Positions 55,101 to 64,000 of a DNA stretch of 64,000 bases are shown here, in pieces; the stretch's first letter is position 1, and every line of letters starts with the position of its first letter. This stretch comes from Pseudomonas sp. SLFW. Its GTDB lineage: Bacteria; Pseudomonadota; Gammaproteobacteria; Pseudomonadales; Pseudomonadaceae. The stretch covers positions 434,001 through 498,000 of the forward strand of contig NZ_JAAAKW010000001.1 in assembly GCF_009905615.1 (NCBI RefSeq), in the 5' to 3' direction. The notes below the pieces were generated by a model. That model was not told the origin of the DNA and did no database searches. It was given only the letters and a program-made list of their open reading frames with translations. The position numbers were made by a program, and so were the translations under genes.

Positions 55101-56252
55101 ATGACAGCCCCAGCCGATCTCTCGCCCACTCTGCAACTCGCCTGCGACCTGATCCGTCGCCCATCGGTCACGCCGCTCGACGCCGATTGCCAGGCCGTGA
55201 TGATGAAACGCCTGGGCGCTGCCGGTTTCAGGCTGGAGCCGATGCGCATCGAAGACGTCGATAATTTCTGGGCCACTCACGGCACGCAAGACGGCCCGGT
55301 GCTGTGTTTCGCCGGCCACACCGACGTGGTGCCGACCGGCCCTGTGAAGGCGTGGCAGAACGACCCGTTCGACGCGTTGATCGATGAACACGGCATGCTT
55401 TGCGGCCGTGGCGCAGCGGACATGAAAGGCAGCCTGGCGTCGATGATCATCGCCACCGAACGTTTCGTCGCCGACCACCCGAACCACAAGGGCAAGGTTG
55501 CGTACCTGATCACCAGCGACGAAGAAGGCCCGGCGCACCACGGCACCAAAGCGGTCGTCGAACGTCTGGCGGCGCGCAAGGAGCGTCTGGACTGGTGCAT
55601 CGTCGGCGAGCCGTCGAGCACGACCCTGGTAGGCGATGTGGTGAAAAATGGCCGTCGCGGCTCCCTCGGCGCCACGCTGACCGTCAAAGGGGTGCAAGGC
55701 CACGTGGCCTACCCGCATCTGGCGAAAAACCCGATTCATCTGGCCGCTCCGGCGCTGGCTGAACTGGCCGCCGAGCATTGGGACGAAGGCAATGAATTCT
55801 TCCCGCCGACCAGCTTTCAGATCTCCAACCTGAATGCGGGCACCGGCGCGACCAACGTGATTCCCGGCGATCTGACCGCCATCTTCAACTTCCGCTTCTC
55901 CACCGAATCCACCGTCGAAGGCCTGCAGAAGCGCGTGGCCGACATTCTCGACAAGCACGGGCTGGACTGGCACGTGGAATGGGCGCTGTCGGGCCTGCCG
56001 TTCCTCACCGAGCCGGGTGCGTTGCTCGATGCCGTTTCGTCCAGCATCAAGACCGTTACCGGCCGTGACACCAAGGCGTCCACCAGCGGCGGTACGTCGG
56101 ACGGTCGTTTCATTGCGACCCTCGGCACGCAGGTGGTCGAACTCGGCCCGGTGAACGCCACGATCCACCAGGTCAACGAACGTATTCTGGCCAGCGATCT
56201 CGACGTGTTGACCGAGATTTACTACCAGACCCTGGTCAAGTTGCTCGCGTGA
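55101..56252 (+). CDS. dapE: Succinyl-diaminopimelate desuccinylase
   Basis: A 383-residue M20 metallopeptidase-family enzyme that splits N-succinyl-LL-diaminopimelate to LL-DAP and succinate. Metal ligands lie in [24 protein letters not shown] and [12 protein letters not shown]; the C-terminal [13 protein letters not shown] motif is typical. It overlaps rlmA by four bases. Confidence 0.97.
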   Translation: MTAPADLSPTLQLACDLIRRPSVTPLDADCQAVMMKRLGAAGFRLEPMRIEDVDNFWATHGTQDGPVLCFAGHTDVVPTGPVKAWQNDPFDALIDEHGMLCGRGAADMKGSLASMIIATERFVADHPNHKGKVAYLITSDEEGPAHHGTKAVVERLAARKERLDWCIVGEPSSTTLVGDVVKNGRRGSLGATLTVKGVQGHVAYPHLAKNPIHLAAPALAELAAEHWDEGNEFFPPTSFQISNLNAGTGATNVIPGDLTAIFNFRFSTESTVEGLQKRVADILDKHGLDWHVEWALSGLPFLTEPGALLDAVSSSIKTVTGRDTKASTSGGTSDGRFIATLGTQVVELGPVNATIHQVNERILASDLDVLTEIYYQTLVKLLA

Positions 56253-57061
56253 TGCTGACCTGCCCGATCTGCTCTGCCCCGCTCGATGCAGCGGACAACG
56301 GCGTGGTGTGCCCGGTCGGCCACCGCTTCGACCGCGCGCGTCAGGGTTACCTGAACCTGCTGCCGGTGCAGCACAAGAACAGCCGCGACCCTGGCGACAA
56401 TCAGGCGATGGTCGAAGCGCGCCGGGACTTTCTCAACGCCGGGCATTACGCGCCGGTGGCGAAGCGTCTCGCTGAGCTGGCCGCTGAACGCGCCCCCGCG
56501 CACTGGCTCGACATCGGTTGCGGCGAGGGCTATTACACCGCCCAGATCGCCACAGCCCTGCCCCATGCCGATGGTTATGCGCTGGACATCTCTCGCGAAG
56601 CGGTCAAACGCGCCTGCAAACGCGACCCGAACCTGACTTGGTTGATCGCCAGCATGGCTCGCGTGCCGTTGCCGGACGCTAGCGTGCAGTTCATCGCCAG
56701 CGTGTTCAGCCCGCTCGATTGGGACGAGGCCAAGCGTCTGCTGTCGCCCGGCGGTGGCTTGATGCGTGTAGGACCGACCAACGAACACCTGATGGAATTG
56801 CGTCAGCGGCTGTACGACGAAGTCCGCGATTACGCCGATGACAAGCACTTGGCGCTGGTGCCCGAAGGCATGGCCCTACAGCACAGTGAGACCTTGCGTT
56901 TCAAACTGACGCTGGTGGACGGTCAGGCGCGGGCCAATCTGCTGGCGATGACGCCCCACGGCTGGCGCGCCAGTGCCGAACGGCGGGCTAATGTCATCGA
57001 TCAGGCCGAGCCGTTCGAGGTGACCGTGTCGATGCGCTACGATTATTTCGTTTTGCAGTGA
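56249..57061 (+). CDS. rlmA: 23S rRNA (guanine-N1)-methyltransferase RlmA
   Basis: A 270-residue methyltransferase that modifies a guanine in helix 35 of 23S rRNA (G745 in E. coli). The N-terminal zinc finger has C4, C7, C20 and H24 (CPICSAP ... CPVGHRFD). The SAM site is [12 protein letters not shown]. Its start overlaps the dapE stop. Confidence 0.93.
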   Translation: MMLTCPICSAPLDAADNGVVCPVGHRFDRARQGYLNLLPVQHKNSRDPGDNQAMVEARRDFLNAGHYAPVAKRLAELAAERAPAHWLDIGCGEGYYTAQIATALPHADGYALDISREAVKRACKRDPNLTWLIASMARVPLPDASVQFIASVFSPLDWDEAKRLLSPGGGLMRVGPTNEHLMELRQRLYDEVRDYADDKHLALVPEGMALQHSETLRFKLTLVDGQARANLLAMTPHGWRASAERRANVIDQAEPFEVTVSMRYDYFVLQ

Positions 57062-57137
57062 CCGCCTGACCCGACAACAGACACGAAACACCGAATGAAT
57101 CCGCGAATGGATTTTCCAGAACAACCCAGAGGCATCC

Positions 57138-57515
57138 ATGCGCCAACCCGATATCGAGATTTACCTGAAAGACGCTGACGTCGATCACAAGGCCATCACC
57201 ACTTGGCTGACCGCCGACATCGGCCCGTGCAGCGAGTGGGTCCAGAAAGGCCAGACCTGGAAATGCACCGCCGGTGGCATCCCGGTGACCTGGATTCCCA
57301 AGGCTGTAGGCAAGTGGAACAGCCTGTGCCTGGACAGCGATAAAACCCCATGGGACGACGACATCGCCTGCGCCCGCGCCGCTTTCAAGGCCTTGAACGT
57401 CGAAGTGCGCTGCGCACCGGGCACGTGGGTCGAGGAAGAAAGCGACGAAGACGCTGACCGCTGGATTCGCATCAGTGCGGACGGTGAGGAAGAGATTACC
57501 TGGCGCACGTCGTAA
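57138..57515 (+). CDS. Conserved-type hypothetical protein, Trp- and Cys-rich, 125 residues
   Basis: I do not recognise this family. The 125-residue soluble protein has nine Trp and five Cys residues, with a very acidic stretch EEESDEDAD before the C-terminus. There is no signal peptide or membrane segment. AGAGG lies about 7 bases before the ATG. It follows rlmA by 76 bases in the same direction and is followed by a REP pair. Codon use is like the neighbours, so it is a real gene. Confidence 0.8.
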   Translation: MRQPDIEIYLKDADVDHKAITTWLTADIGPCSEWVQKGQTWKCTAGGIPVTWIPKAVGKWNSLCLDSDKTPWDDDIACARAAFKALNVEVRCAPGTWVEEESDEDADRWIRISADGEEEITWRTS

Positions 57516-57571
57516 GGCGCCACAAACCAGGGTCGGATGCGCCATGCGTCGTTTTGACGTGCACCTATAAC

Positions 57572-57663
57572 CTGTGGGAGCGAATTCATTCGCGATTGGC
57601 CGGTACATCCGCCAGATGCGTACCGGCTTCACCATCGCATCGCGAGTGAATTCGCTCCCGCAG
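57572..57663. repeat. Inverted pair of REP elements upstream of plsB
   Basis: CTGTGGGAGCGAATTCATTC and onward to 57596 is repeated inverted at 57639-57663 with two differences. An inner perfect stem GCCGGTAC / GTACCGGC (57599-57606 / 57620-57627) makes a clover shape. It lies between two genes in the same direction. Confidence 0.85.
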
Positions 57664-57761
57664 GGGATTTACCCGCCCCTTCCCGCCGCCGCTTTGCCCA
57701 TCCCCGCCATATCCGGCAAACTGACCGCTTCGTGGGCCTTGCCCCTCAGCGCAGAATTCGT

Positions 57762-60254
57762 ATGACCCGCTCCCCGTTTCGTCGTCTCGTGTTTGGCACC
57801 CTGCGTCGCCTGCTGTATGTGTGGGTGCGTTCGGAGACGATCAATCAGTCGTCATTCACCCTCAATCTGGACCGCAGCCGACCGGTGTTTTACGCGCTGC
57901 AAAACCCGTCGATGACCGACCTGGCCGTGCTCGACACCGAGTGCCGCAAGGCCGGTTTGCCGCGCCCGGTGCTGCCGGTGGCGGTCGGCGATCTGACCGA
58001 GGCCGCTGCGTTCTTTTACCTCACGCCTGAGCCCGACTGGCTGGGGCGCCAGGACAAACGTGGCGCCCCACCGACGCTGGAGCGATTGGTCGGTGCCGTC
58101 ACGCAAAACGCCACCGAAGACGCGCAGATCATCCCGGTCAGCGTGTTCTGGGGGCAGTCGCCAGACAAGGAAGACAGCCCGTGGAAATTGCTGTTTGCCG
58201 ACAGCTGGGCCGTGACCGGTCGCCTGCGCAAGTTCATCACGATCCTGATTCTGGGCCGCAAGACCCGCGTGCAATTCTCCGCGCCGATCCACGTGCGCGA
58301 CCTCGTCGATGAAAACAAGGGCTACGAGCGCACCGTGCGCATGGCCCAACGTCTGTTGCGGGTGCATTTCCGCAACCTGAAAGCAGCGGTCATCGGCCCC
58401 GACATCTCTCACCGACGCAACCTGGTGAAAGGCCTGATCAGCGATCCCATGGTCAAACAGGCGATCCTCGACGAAGCGGCCCGCGAAAAAATTTCGGAAG
58501 CCAAGGCCCGGGAAAAAGCCCTGCACTACGGCAACGAAATCGCCTCGGATTACACCTACACCGCCATCCGTTTTCTGGAAGTGGTGCTGAGCTGGTTCTG
58601 GAACAAAATCTACGACGGCATCAAAGTCAGCCACATCGAAGGCGTGCAGAACGTCGCGCAGGGCAACGAGATCATTTATGTGCCCTGCCACCGCAGCCAC
58701 ATTGACTACCTGCTGCTGTCCTACCTGCTGTTCCGCAACGGCCTGACGCCCCCGCACATCGCAGCGGGCATCAACCTCAACATGCCGGTCATTGGCGGAC
58801 TGCTGCGACGGGGCGGGGCGTTTTTCATGCGCCGCACCTTCAAGGGTAATCCGCTGTACACCGCCGTGTTCAACGAATACCTGCACACCCTGTTCACCAA
58901 AGGCTTCCCGGTCGAATACTTCGTTGAGGGCGGCCGCTCGCGCACCGGGCGCATGCTGCAACCCAAGACCGGCATGCTCGCGATCACCCTGCGCAGCTAC
59001 CTGCGCAATTCCCGTACCCCCATCGTCTTCGTGCCGGTCTACATCGGTTACGAGCGCGTGCTGGAAGGCCGCACGTACCTCGGCGAACTGCGCGGGGCCA
59101 CGAAGAAGAAAGAGTCGATTTTCGACATCTTCAAAGTCATTGGGGCGCTCAAGCAGAAGTTCGGTCAGGTGTCGGTGAACTTCGGCGAGCCGATCAAGCT
59201 GGAAGAGTTCCTCAACCACGAACAGCCCGACTGGCGCACCCAGGAACTGGGGCCGGTGTTCAAGCCCGCGTGGCTGAACGCGACGACCCATCGCCTGGGC
59301 GAACGGGTTGCGCGTCATCTGAACGAAGCTGCGGCGGTCAATCCGGTCAACCTGGTGGCGCTGGCGCTGCTGTCGACCAACAAGCACGCGCTGGACGACC
59401 GCGCGCTGTCCCGTGTGCTCGACCTGTACCTGACTCTGCTGCGCAGCGTGCCGTACTCGCCCCACACCACCTTGCCTGAAGGCGATGGCGCGGCGTTGAT
59501 CGCGCACGTCAAAGGCATGGACCTGCTGTCGGAGCAAAGCGACAGGCTCGGCAAAATCCTATATCTGGACGAGCAAAACGCCGTCCTGATGACCTACTAC
59601 CGCAACAACGTGCTGCACATCTTCGCGCTGCCCGCGCTGCTGGCGAGCTTCTTCCAGAGTTCGTCGCGCATGACCCGCGAGCAAGTGTTGCGCTACACCC
59701 GAGCGCTGTATCCGTACCTGCAATCGGAACTGTTCATCCGCTGGTCGCTGGACGATCTGGATGGCGTCATCGATCAGTGGCTGGCCGCGTTCGTCGAGCA
59801 AGGGCTGCTGCGCTTCGAGAACGACGTCTATTTGCGTCCGGCCCCTAGCTCGCGAAGTTTTGTGCTGCTGACGTTGCTGTCCCGTGCCATCGCCCAGACG
59901 CTGCAACGTTTCTACATGGCCATCGCGCTGTTGCTGAACAACGGGCAGCACACGCTGACAGCCGAAGAGCTGGAAGACCTGTGCACGATCATGGCTCAGC
60001 GCCTGTCGATCCTGCATGGCCTGAACGCCCCGGAATTCTTCGACAAGAGCCTGTTCCGCCATTTCATCCAGAGTTTGTTGGACGAGGATGTGCTGCGCAA
60101 GGACGACACCGGCAAACTGGGCTATCACGAGCTGTTGGGCGAACTGGCCGAGGGTGCCGCCAAGCGGGTTTTGCCGGCGGAAATTCGATTGTCGATTCGC
60201 CAAGTGGCACTGCACCGCGATGAAGAGGTCTTAGACGCAGGCCCGAGTGTCTGA
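57762..60254 (+). CDS. plsB: Glycerol-3-phosphate 1-O-acyltransferase
   Basis: An 830-residue membrane-associated acyltransferase that adds the first acyl chain in phospholipid synthesis. The catalytic HX4D motif is H310-D315 ([10 protein letters not shown]), and the glycerol-phosphate site includes [11 protein letters not shown]. The length is close to E. coli (807). The start is chosen at [16 protein letters not shown] (57762); the ribosome site is weak. cdsA in this window acts two steps later. Confidence 0.96.
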   Translation: MTRSPFRRLVFGTLRRLLYVWVRSETINQSSFTLNLDRSRPVFYALQNPSMTDLAVLDTECRKAGLPRPVLPVAVGDLTEAAAFFYLTPEPDWLGRQDKRGAPPTLERLVGAVTQNATEDAQIIPVSVFWGQSPDKEDSPWKLLFADSWAVTGRLRKFITILILGRKTRVQFSAPIHVRDLVDENKGYERTVRMAQRLLRVHFRNLKAAVIGPDISHRRNLVKGLISDPMVKQAILDEAAREKISEAKAREKALHYGNEIASDYTYTAIRFLEVVLSWFWNKIYDGIKVSHIEGVQNVAQGNEIIYVPCHRSHIDYLLLSYLLFRNGLTPPHIAAGINLNMPVIGGLLRRGGAFFMRRTFKGNPLYTAVFNEYLHTLFTKGFPVEYFVEGGRSRTGRMLQPKTGMLAITLRSYLRNSRTPIVFVPVYIGYERVLEGRTYLGELRGATKKKESIFDIFKVIGALKQKFGQVSVNFGEPIKLEEFLNHEQPDWRTQELGPVFKPAWLNATTHRLGERVARHLNEAAAVNPVNLVALALLSTNKHALDDRALSRVLDLYLTLLRSVPYSPHTTLPEGDGAALIAHVKGMDLLSEQSDRLGKILYLDEQNAVLMTYYRNNVLHIFALPALLASFFQSSSRMTREQVLRYTRALYPYLQSELFIRWSLDDLDGVIDQWLAAFVEQGLLRFENDVYLRPAPSSRSFVLLTLLSRAIAQTLQRFYMAIALLLNNGQHTLTAEELEDLCTIMAQRLSILHGLNAPEFFDKSLFRHFIQSLLDEDVLRKDDTGKLGYHELLGELAEGAAKRVLPAEIRLSIRQVALHRDEEVLDAGPSV

Positions 60255-60317
60255 GCCATCGCGCTCAACATACGGCATCTGCGGGCACGCCCCCTTTGTG
60301 ACATGGAGATTCACCCG

Positions 60318-60719
60318 ATGAAACACCTGATTCTGGCCCTGGCCACTACCGTCCTGGCCGCTTGCGCCGGTCACGCACCGGACAATTTGAAAGGCACCCT
60401 CGATGGCGAGGTGTTCTACCTGCAGCGCATGGCCCTGCCGCCGACCGCTACCCTGAAAGTCACGCTGCAAGACGTTTCATTGGCAGACGCACCGGCCCAG
60501 ACGCTGGCCAGCGAAAGCGGCCCGATCAAGGGACAGGTTCCTTTGCCCTTCCATCTGACCTACGATCAGCAACAGGTCAAGCCGGGCCACACCTATGCCG
60601 TGAGCGCGCGCATCGAGGTCGATGGCAAGCTGCTGCTGATCAGCACCGAACGCTATACGGTGGACCTGACGCTGGAAGAGAAACCGCGGGTCAAGATCCG
60701 TGTAAACCCGGCCAGCTAA
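60318..60719 (+). CDS. YbaY/YscW-family lipoprotein
   Basis: A 133-residue lipoprotein. The signal peptide ends in lipobox VLAAC with Cys16. The rest is a small beta-rich domain (FYLQRMALPPTATLKVTLQD, PFHLTYDQQQVKPGHTYAVS) of the family named after type III secretion pilotin YscW and E. coli YbaY. No secretion genes are nearby, so a general envelope role is likelier. The second ATG (60318) is chosen because GGAG precedes it by 9 bases. Confidence 0.85.
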   Translation: MKHLILALATTVLAACAGHAPDNLKGTLDGEVFYLQRMALPPTATLKVTLQDVSLADAPAQTLASESGPIKGQVPLPFHLTYDQQQVKPGHTYAVSARIEVDGKLLLISTERYTVDLTLEEKPRVKIRVNPAS

Positions 60720-60764
60720 AGGGCCTTTGCCCGATTTTCTTCACCTCCGAAAAGGACGTTACCC

Positions 60765-61454
60765 ATGCTGCTTCGCTCCCTCTCGTTCACTGGCCTGTTC
60801 GCCGGGCTGTTGCTCTCGGCCAATGCCTTCGCGCTGTCGCTGGGTGACCTCTCGCAGTCGGACGCCACCGGTGGTCTCAAGGACGCGCTGACCCAAGGTG
60901 CGCAGATTGCTGTCAAGCAGTTGGGCGTGCCGGGTGGTTTCAGCAACAACAAGGACGTGCGCATCGAGCTGCCGGGCAAGCTGGGCAAAGTGGCGAGCAA
61001 GATGAAGCTGCTGGGCATGGGCAATCAGGTGGATCAGTTGGAAACCAGCATGAACCAGGCCGCCGAAGCTGCTGTACCGCAGGCCCAGGCGATTCTGGTG
61101 GATGCCGTGAAGAAAATGAGCGTGTCTGACGCCAAGGGCGTGCTGACCGGCGGCAAGGACTCGGCCACTCAGTACCTGAACAAATCCAGCCGCGATCAGA
61201 TCCGCGCCAAGTTCCTGCCCATCGTCAAGCAAGCCACCGACAAAGTGGGCCTGGCGCAGCAATACAACAGCTTCGCGGGCAAGGCCGCGAGCCTGGGCGT
61301 GGTCGACGCAAAAGATTCAAATATCGAAGGCTACGTGACCGAAAAAGCCCTCGACGGCCTGTTCGAGATGATCGCCAAACAGGAAGAAGGCATCCGCGCC
61401 AACCCGGCCGGTGCCGCCACCAGCCTGGCGAAAAAAGTGTTCGGCGCGCTTTAA
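60765..61454 (+). CDS. Exported DUF4197-type protein
   Basis: A 229-residue protein with an N-terminal signal peptide (LFAGLLLSANAFA, cleavage near residue 24). The mature part is alpha-helical, with repeated segments ALTQGAQIAVKQLGVPGGFS and LPGKLGKVASKMKLLGMGNQ. The resemblance to DUF4197 is from memory of the family; its function is unknown. It follows the lipoprotein by 45 bases and ends at a terminator. Confidence 0.82.
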   Translation: MLLRSLSFTGLFAGLLLSANAFALSLGDLSQSDATGGLKDALTQGAQIAVKQLGVPGGFSNNKDVRIELPGKLGKVASKMKLLGMGNQVDQLETSMNQAAEAAVPQAQAILVDAVKKMSVSDAKGVLTGGKDSATQYLNKSSRDQIRAKFLPIVKQATDKVGLAQQYNSFAGKAASLGVVDAKDSNIEGYVTEKALDGLFEMIAKQEEGIRANPAGAATSLAKKVFGAL

Positions 61455-61477
61455 CGGGCGCCCTTTCGCGAGCAACG

Positions 61478-61512
61478 AAAAGCCCCGACACTGCGAAGTG
61501 CCGGGGCTTTTT
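61478..61512. terminator. Bidirectional terminator between convergent genes
   Basis: GAAAAGCCCCG and CGGGGCTTTTTC form a long stem with an inner CACT-GCGA-AGTG stem, between the DUF4197 gene and the minus-strand DUF4337 gene. Confidence 0.9.
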
Positions 61513-61524
61513 CATGAGCCGCGT

Positions 61525-62091
61525 TCAGAGATGCAGCCAAGCCATCACCCCCAGCAAAACACTGACGCCACCCGCGCCGTACGAGACTTTCTGCAGCCAC
61601 TCCTTGCGGGTGAGCAAGGTAATCGCGGCCAGAGAAATGGCCATCTGAATCGCCATCATCGCCTGCGCCCAGCGGTGGTGAGAATGCAGCACCTGCTCGG
61701 ATTTCTCGTCCCACGCTTGCGCCTGCGCCTCAAGAGCTTCGGCCTTGATCTTCGCCGCCTCTTTATCCGCCTTGTAACGCTGGACCTCCGCGACGTAATG
61801 CGCGCTGTCCAGACCGGGCATGTGGCTCGCCAGGTCCGCGAGGTTTTCACGACTCGACTTGGCCTGGTAGTAATTCCACTGATTCGACGCCTCGGTCTTC
61901 TTGATCGCGGCGTTGTTCTTGTCCATCGCCGCTTCGCTTTCAGTGGAACCGGCCTGATAACTCAACAATGCACCGACCGTCGCCATGATCGCCGTCATGA
62001 CCGCGATCTTCCCGGCAAACCGATCCCCGGTGGTGTGCGCATGCTCGACATGATGTTCATGAGGGCTGGGAACTTCGAAGGATTCGGACAT
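61525..62091 (-). CDS. DUF4337-type membrane protein
   Basis: A 188-residue protein. The His-rich N-terminus (HEHHVEHAH) precedes a membrane segment (IAVMTAIMATVGALLSYQAG). A charged helical region follows (KTEASNQWNYYQAKSSREN; KADKEAAKIKAEALEAQAQA), then two C-terminal membrane segments (MMAIQMAISLAAITLL and VSYGAGGVSVLLGVMAWL). The layout matches DUF4337 as I recall it; the function is unknown. It is convergent with the DUF4197 gene. Confidence 0.8.
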   Translation of the reverse strand: MSESFEVPSPHEHHVEHAHTTGDRFAGKIAVMTAIMATVGALLSYQAGSTESEAAMDKNNAAIKKTEASNQWNYYQAKSSRENLADLASHMPGLDSAHYVAEVQRYKADKEAAKIKAEALEAQAQAWDEKSEQVLHSHHRWAQAMMAIQMAISLAAITLLTRKEWLQKVSYGAGGVSVLLGVMAWLHL

Positions 62092-62226
62092 GGACTTCTA
62101 TCGCCTGACACGACGTTGACTCGGAGGTGCTTGAGCAGCCGGAGGCTGGCGGCGCGAATATAGGTGATATTCGTGGAGTCGAGAAGCGGAAGTGACGTTT
62201 CGTTCAGGCTGTAGAAAGGCGACGAC

Positions 62227-63594
62227 TTATCCGCCGTCGAACCTGTCCCGAAGCGCCGTTCGATTACGCAGCGTAAACACCCATTCACGCCCTGCTTTGG
62301 TTTTTTCGAACGCGCCGAGAATGGCCAGACCATTCAACGCGGTGGACGCGGTGTTGTACGAGCATTGGAGGTTTTCTTTGACGTTGACCGCCGTAAATTC
62401 CTTATCGATGCCGTTGAGTGCCACCTGAAGAATGGCCTTCTGCTTATCGCTGAGTTTGTCGAACAACGAGGACTGCTCAAGCCAATGATCGAAACGCAGG
62501 GCGTCGGTCAACGTTTGTCTGTAAAGGGTCAAGAACTCACCCAACGCTCGTGTGATCACGGAGCACTGGTAGTCGATAAAATACGTCAGGTCCATCTCAT
62601 CGGTTTCGGTGTACAGGTAGGATTTGCCGTATTTGACCGGCGCATTGCGCAGCAGGACGCTGATCGCGATATAGCGAAACGCCGAAAAGTCGTGGCGAAA
62701 CAGATACCAATAGAACAGGGCCCGCGCGACACGGCCGTTGCCCTCGCGAAACGGGTGTTCGTAGCCGATCGCAAAATGCAAGGCAATGGCCTTGATCATC
62801 GGGTGCAGATACCCGACCCCATCCCTCTCGTGATGCGCAAGGTTGACCCACTGCGCCAGCCGCTCCAGTCGGGCGGCCAGAGCCCGAGCAGGCGGCGGCA
62901 CATGAACGGTATTGCCGTCGCCGTCTTGAACCACGACATCATCGTTCAACCGAAACTGGCCGGGCGAATAGCTGGCGTCGTCTATGCCTGATACGCCCAC
63001 TTCGTGGAGGCGGGTGATCAGCGCAAGACTCAACGGCTCGCTGCGCTGTTCCCAGGCAAACTGCATCAGCTTGAAATTGCCGATGATCATCCGCTCATCC
63101 GGCGTACGGGGCTGACGGTTGCGCTTGAGCATGTCCTTGGCGACCGCCGTCGTGGTTGCGGCGCCTTCAAGCTGGCTGCTGCTGATGGCCTCGTCTTCGA
63201 TCAGGTCGTTAAGCAGATAATGAAAATGCGCGTTCTCGCCGATGTGGCCGGTCATGTGCTCAAGCGCTGCCAGGGTTGCATGGCGGTCAACGAGGGAGAT
63301 CGCCTTTTGTGCGACAGGCGTCAGCACATAACCGGCGCTGGCGTGTAGACCGTCGTGCGCAAGGATGGGCATTTGTTGGGAAAGACGAGCTGACTTGACC
63401 ATGCTCCAACAGATGCGCGGATCGAGCCCGGCTCGCCAGCGGTGCCGCAATTGATCGAAATGAAGGTAGCGACCCTGATCGTCCAGAGGTTTATGCAGCG
63501 CCAGATACTCCGCCGGGCTTTGCCAAAAGCGATTTTCGGCCGTCTGGGCGAACAACTGTTCATGAGAAACCAGGGGAGGCGGAGACTTGAGCAT
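62227..63594 (-). CDS. Fic-domain protein with N-terminal inhibitory motif and C-terminal winged helix
   Basis: A 455-residue Fic protein, usually an AMP-transferase acting on protein hydroxyls. The catalytic motif HPFREGNGRVAR starts at H280 and ends at R291. The self-inhibitory helix motif S-x-x-x-E-G appears as SSQLEG at 139-144, so it is of the autoinhibited class II. The C-terminal part (TAVNVKENLQCSYNTASTAL) looks like a winged-helix DNA-binding domain. The ATG at 63594 has no strong Shine-Dalgarno. Upstream boxes suggest autoregulation. The target is unknown, and no separate antitoxin gene is seen. Confidence 0.92.
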   Translation of the reverse strand: MLKSPPPLVSHEQLFAQTAENRFWQSPAEYLALHKPLDDQGRYLHFDQLRHRWRAGLDPRICWSMVKSARLSQQMPILAHDGLHASAGYVLTPVAQKAISLVDRHATLAALEHMTGHIGENAHFHYLLNDLIEDEAISSSQLEGAATTTAVAKDMLKRNRQPRTPDERMIIGNFKLMQFAWEQRSEPLSLALITRLHEVGVSGIDDASYSPGQFRLNDDVVVQDGDGNTVHVPPPARALAARLERLAQWVNLAHHERDGVGYLHPMIKAIALHFAIGYEHPFREGNGRVARALFYWYLFRHDFSAFRYIAISVLLRNAPVKYGKSYLYTETDEMDLTYFIDYQCSVITRALGEFLTLYRQTLTDALRFDHWLEQSSLFDKLSDKQKAILQVALNGIDKEFTAVNVKENLQCSYNTASTALNGLAILGAFEKTKAGREWVFTLRNRTALRDRFDGG

Positions 63595-63597
63595 TGA

Positions 63598-63683
63598 TGT
63601 CTCAATCCATTCGATTGCTGAGACAGCAGTACAGCAGCAAAGCAATCATGTCTCAACCGTTTGAAAAATTGAGACATGATTGC
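63598..63683. promoter_or_regulatory. Four alternating TGTCTCA boxes upstream of the fic gene
   Basis: TGTCTCAA (63598-63605), TGAGACA (63619-63625), TGTCTCAA (63649-63656) and TTGAGACA (63669-63676) form two inverted repeats, each with about 20 bp between box centres and about 51 bp between the two. The distal one extends to a perfect 15-bp inverted repeat (63642-63656 / 63669-63683). They cover the whole 93-bp gap between the RND gene and fic, so they are likely operators. Confidence 0.7.
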
Positions 63684-63687
63684 CCCC

Positions 63688-64000
63688 CTAAACGGCCTCC
63701 CCCTTCTTCACCCTGAACCACGCCGCATACAGGGCTGGCAAGAACAGCAATGTCAGCGCGGTCGCGACGATCAACCCGCCCATGATCGCCACGGCCATCG
63801 GGCCAAAAAACACGCTGCGGGACAGGGGGATCATGGCCAGGACGGCGGCCAGTGCGGTCAGGACGATCGGGCGGAAGCGGCGGACAGTGGCTTCGATGAT
63901 GGCTTGCCAACGGTCGAGCCCGGCGGCGATGTCCTGTTCGATCTGGTCCACAAGGATGACCGAGTTGCGCATGATCATTCCGGACAGCGCGATGGTGCCG
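63688..64000 (-). CDS. RND efflux transporter, C-terminal fragment (cut by the window edge)
   Basis: The last ~103 residues of an RND inner-membrane pump continue beyond the window. GTIALSGMIMRNSVILVDQI is the conserved transmembrane-10/11 region, followed by FRPIVLTALAAVLAMIPL and the final membrane segment ALTLLFLPALYAAWFRV. These proton-driven pumps export drugs or other compounds with a membrane-fusion partner. The P. aeruginosa gene in about this position is, as I recall, mexK; that name is only a synteny-based guess here. Confidence 0.9.
   Translation of the reverse strand, partial: GTIALSGMIMRNSVILVDQIEQDIAAGLDRWQAIIEATVRRFRPIVLTALAAVLAMIPLSRSVFFGPMAVAIMGGLIVATALTLLFLPALYAAWFRVKKGEAV

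Noticed and set aside
49431..57663. Recurring GAATTC-containing palindromes considered as a CRISPR-like array
   Set aside because: The copies are kilobases apart, inverted in pairs and match REP elements; there are no regular spacers or cas genes.
57852..59537. 561-codon minus-strand frame
   Set aside because: It lies antisense to plsB, whose HX4D motif and length are correct.

Overview
The window is chromosomal DNA of a Pseudomonas, probably from the P. syringae or P. fluorescens lineage. This rests on gene order (recX-recA-pncC, mutS, fdxA, rsmZ, rpoS-nlpD-pcm-surE-truD-ispF, fghA-adhC, ispD-ftsB-eno-kdsA-pyrG-tilS-accA-dnaE, then the lpx/bam/tsf/rpsB block, glnD-dapC, dapD, suf and plsB), on GC-rich codon use, on Pseudomonas-type REP palindromes, and on an RsmZ RNA beside rpoS. 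The species cannot be fixed from the sequence alone. The order closely matches the P. aeruginosa recA-to-plsB region as I remember it. No rRNA, tRNA, insertion sequence, prophage or CRISPR array was seen.

Layout. 1-476: apparently non-coding leader. 477-4000: a LOG-family nucleotide hydrolase, then SOS and repair genes (recA under a LexA box, recX, a pncC-type amidase) and an unlisted 43-codon gene. 4249-7430: mutS and the 7Fe ferredoxin fdxA. 7460-7783: the regulatory RNA rsmZ with promoter and GacA activating site. 7887-13112: rpoS, nlpD, pcm, surE, truD and ispF on the minus strand. 13118-16307: the glutathione-dependent formaldehyde pathway (fghA, adhC) with a divergent LysR regulator. 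16324-42760: a 26-kb, all-minus block of core genes for isoprenoid, glycolytic, KDO, nucleotide, fatty-acid, lipid A, outer-membrane assembly, phospholipid, undecaprenyl and translation functions. 42891-51134: map, glnD and the lysine/diaminopimelate genes dapC and dapD plus a cysteine desulfurase/SufE pair on the plus strand. 51278-61454: tcdA, an NdvB-type beta-1,3-glucan synthase, dapE, rlmA, plsB and small envelope or unknown proteins. 61525-64000: a DUF4337-type membrane protein, a Fic protein and the C-terminus of an RND pump on the minus strand.

How the parts work together. The long minus block links cytoplasmic precursor supply (ispD, ispF, dxr, kdsA, accA, fabZ) to envelope building (lpxA, lpxB, lpxD, cdsA, uppS, bamA, skp, rseP) and to protein synthesis (rpsB, tsf, frr). 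dapC, dapD and dapE supply meso-diaminopimelate for peptidoglycan, and glnD ties nitrogen status to PII signalling. rsmZ and rpoS place two global regulators side by side.

The window is mostly ordinary core genome. The observations most worth a second look are regulatory: (1) four alternating TGTCTCA boxes with regular spacing covering the fic promoter region; (2) the ispF Shine-Dalgarno lying inside the terminator hairpin of the formaldehyde operon, with a promoter that would start transcripts inside the hairpin; (3) rsmZ with eight GGA motifs and a distal GacA box; (4) a Trp- and Cys-rich unknown 125-residue protein; and (5) the 43-residue protein between pncC and mutS.
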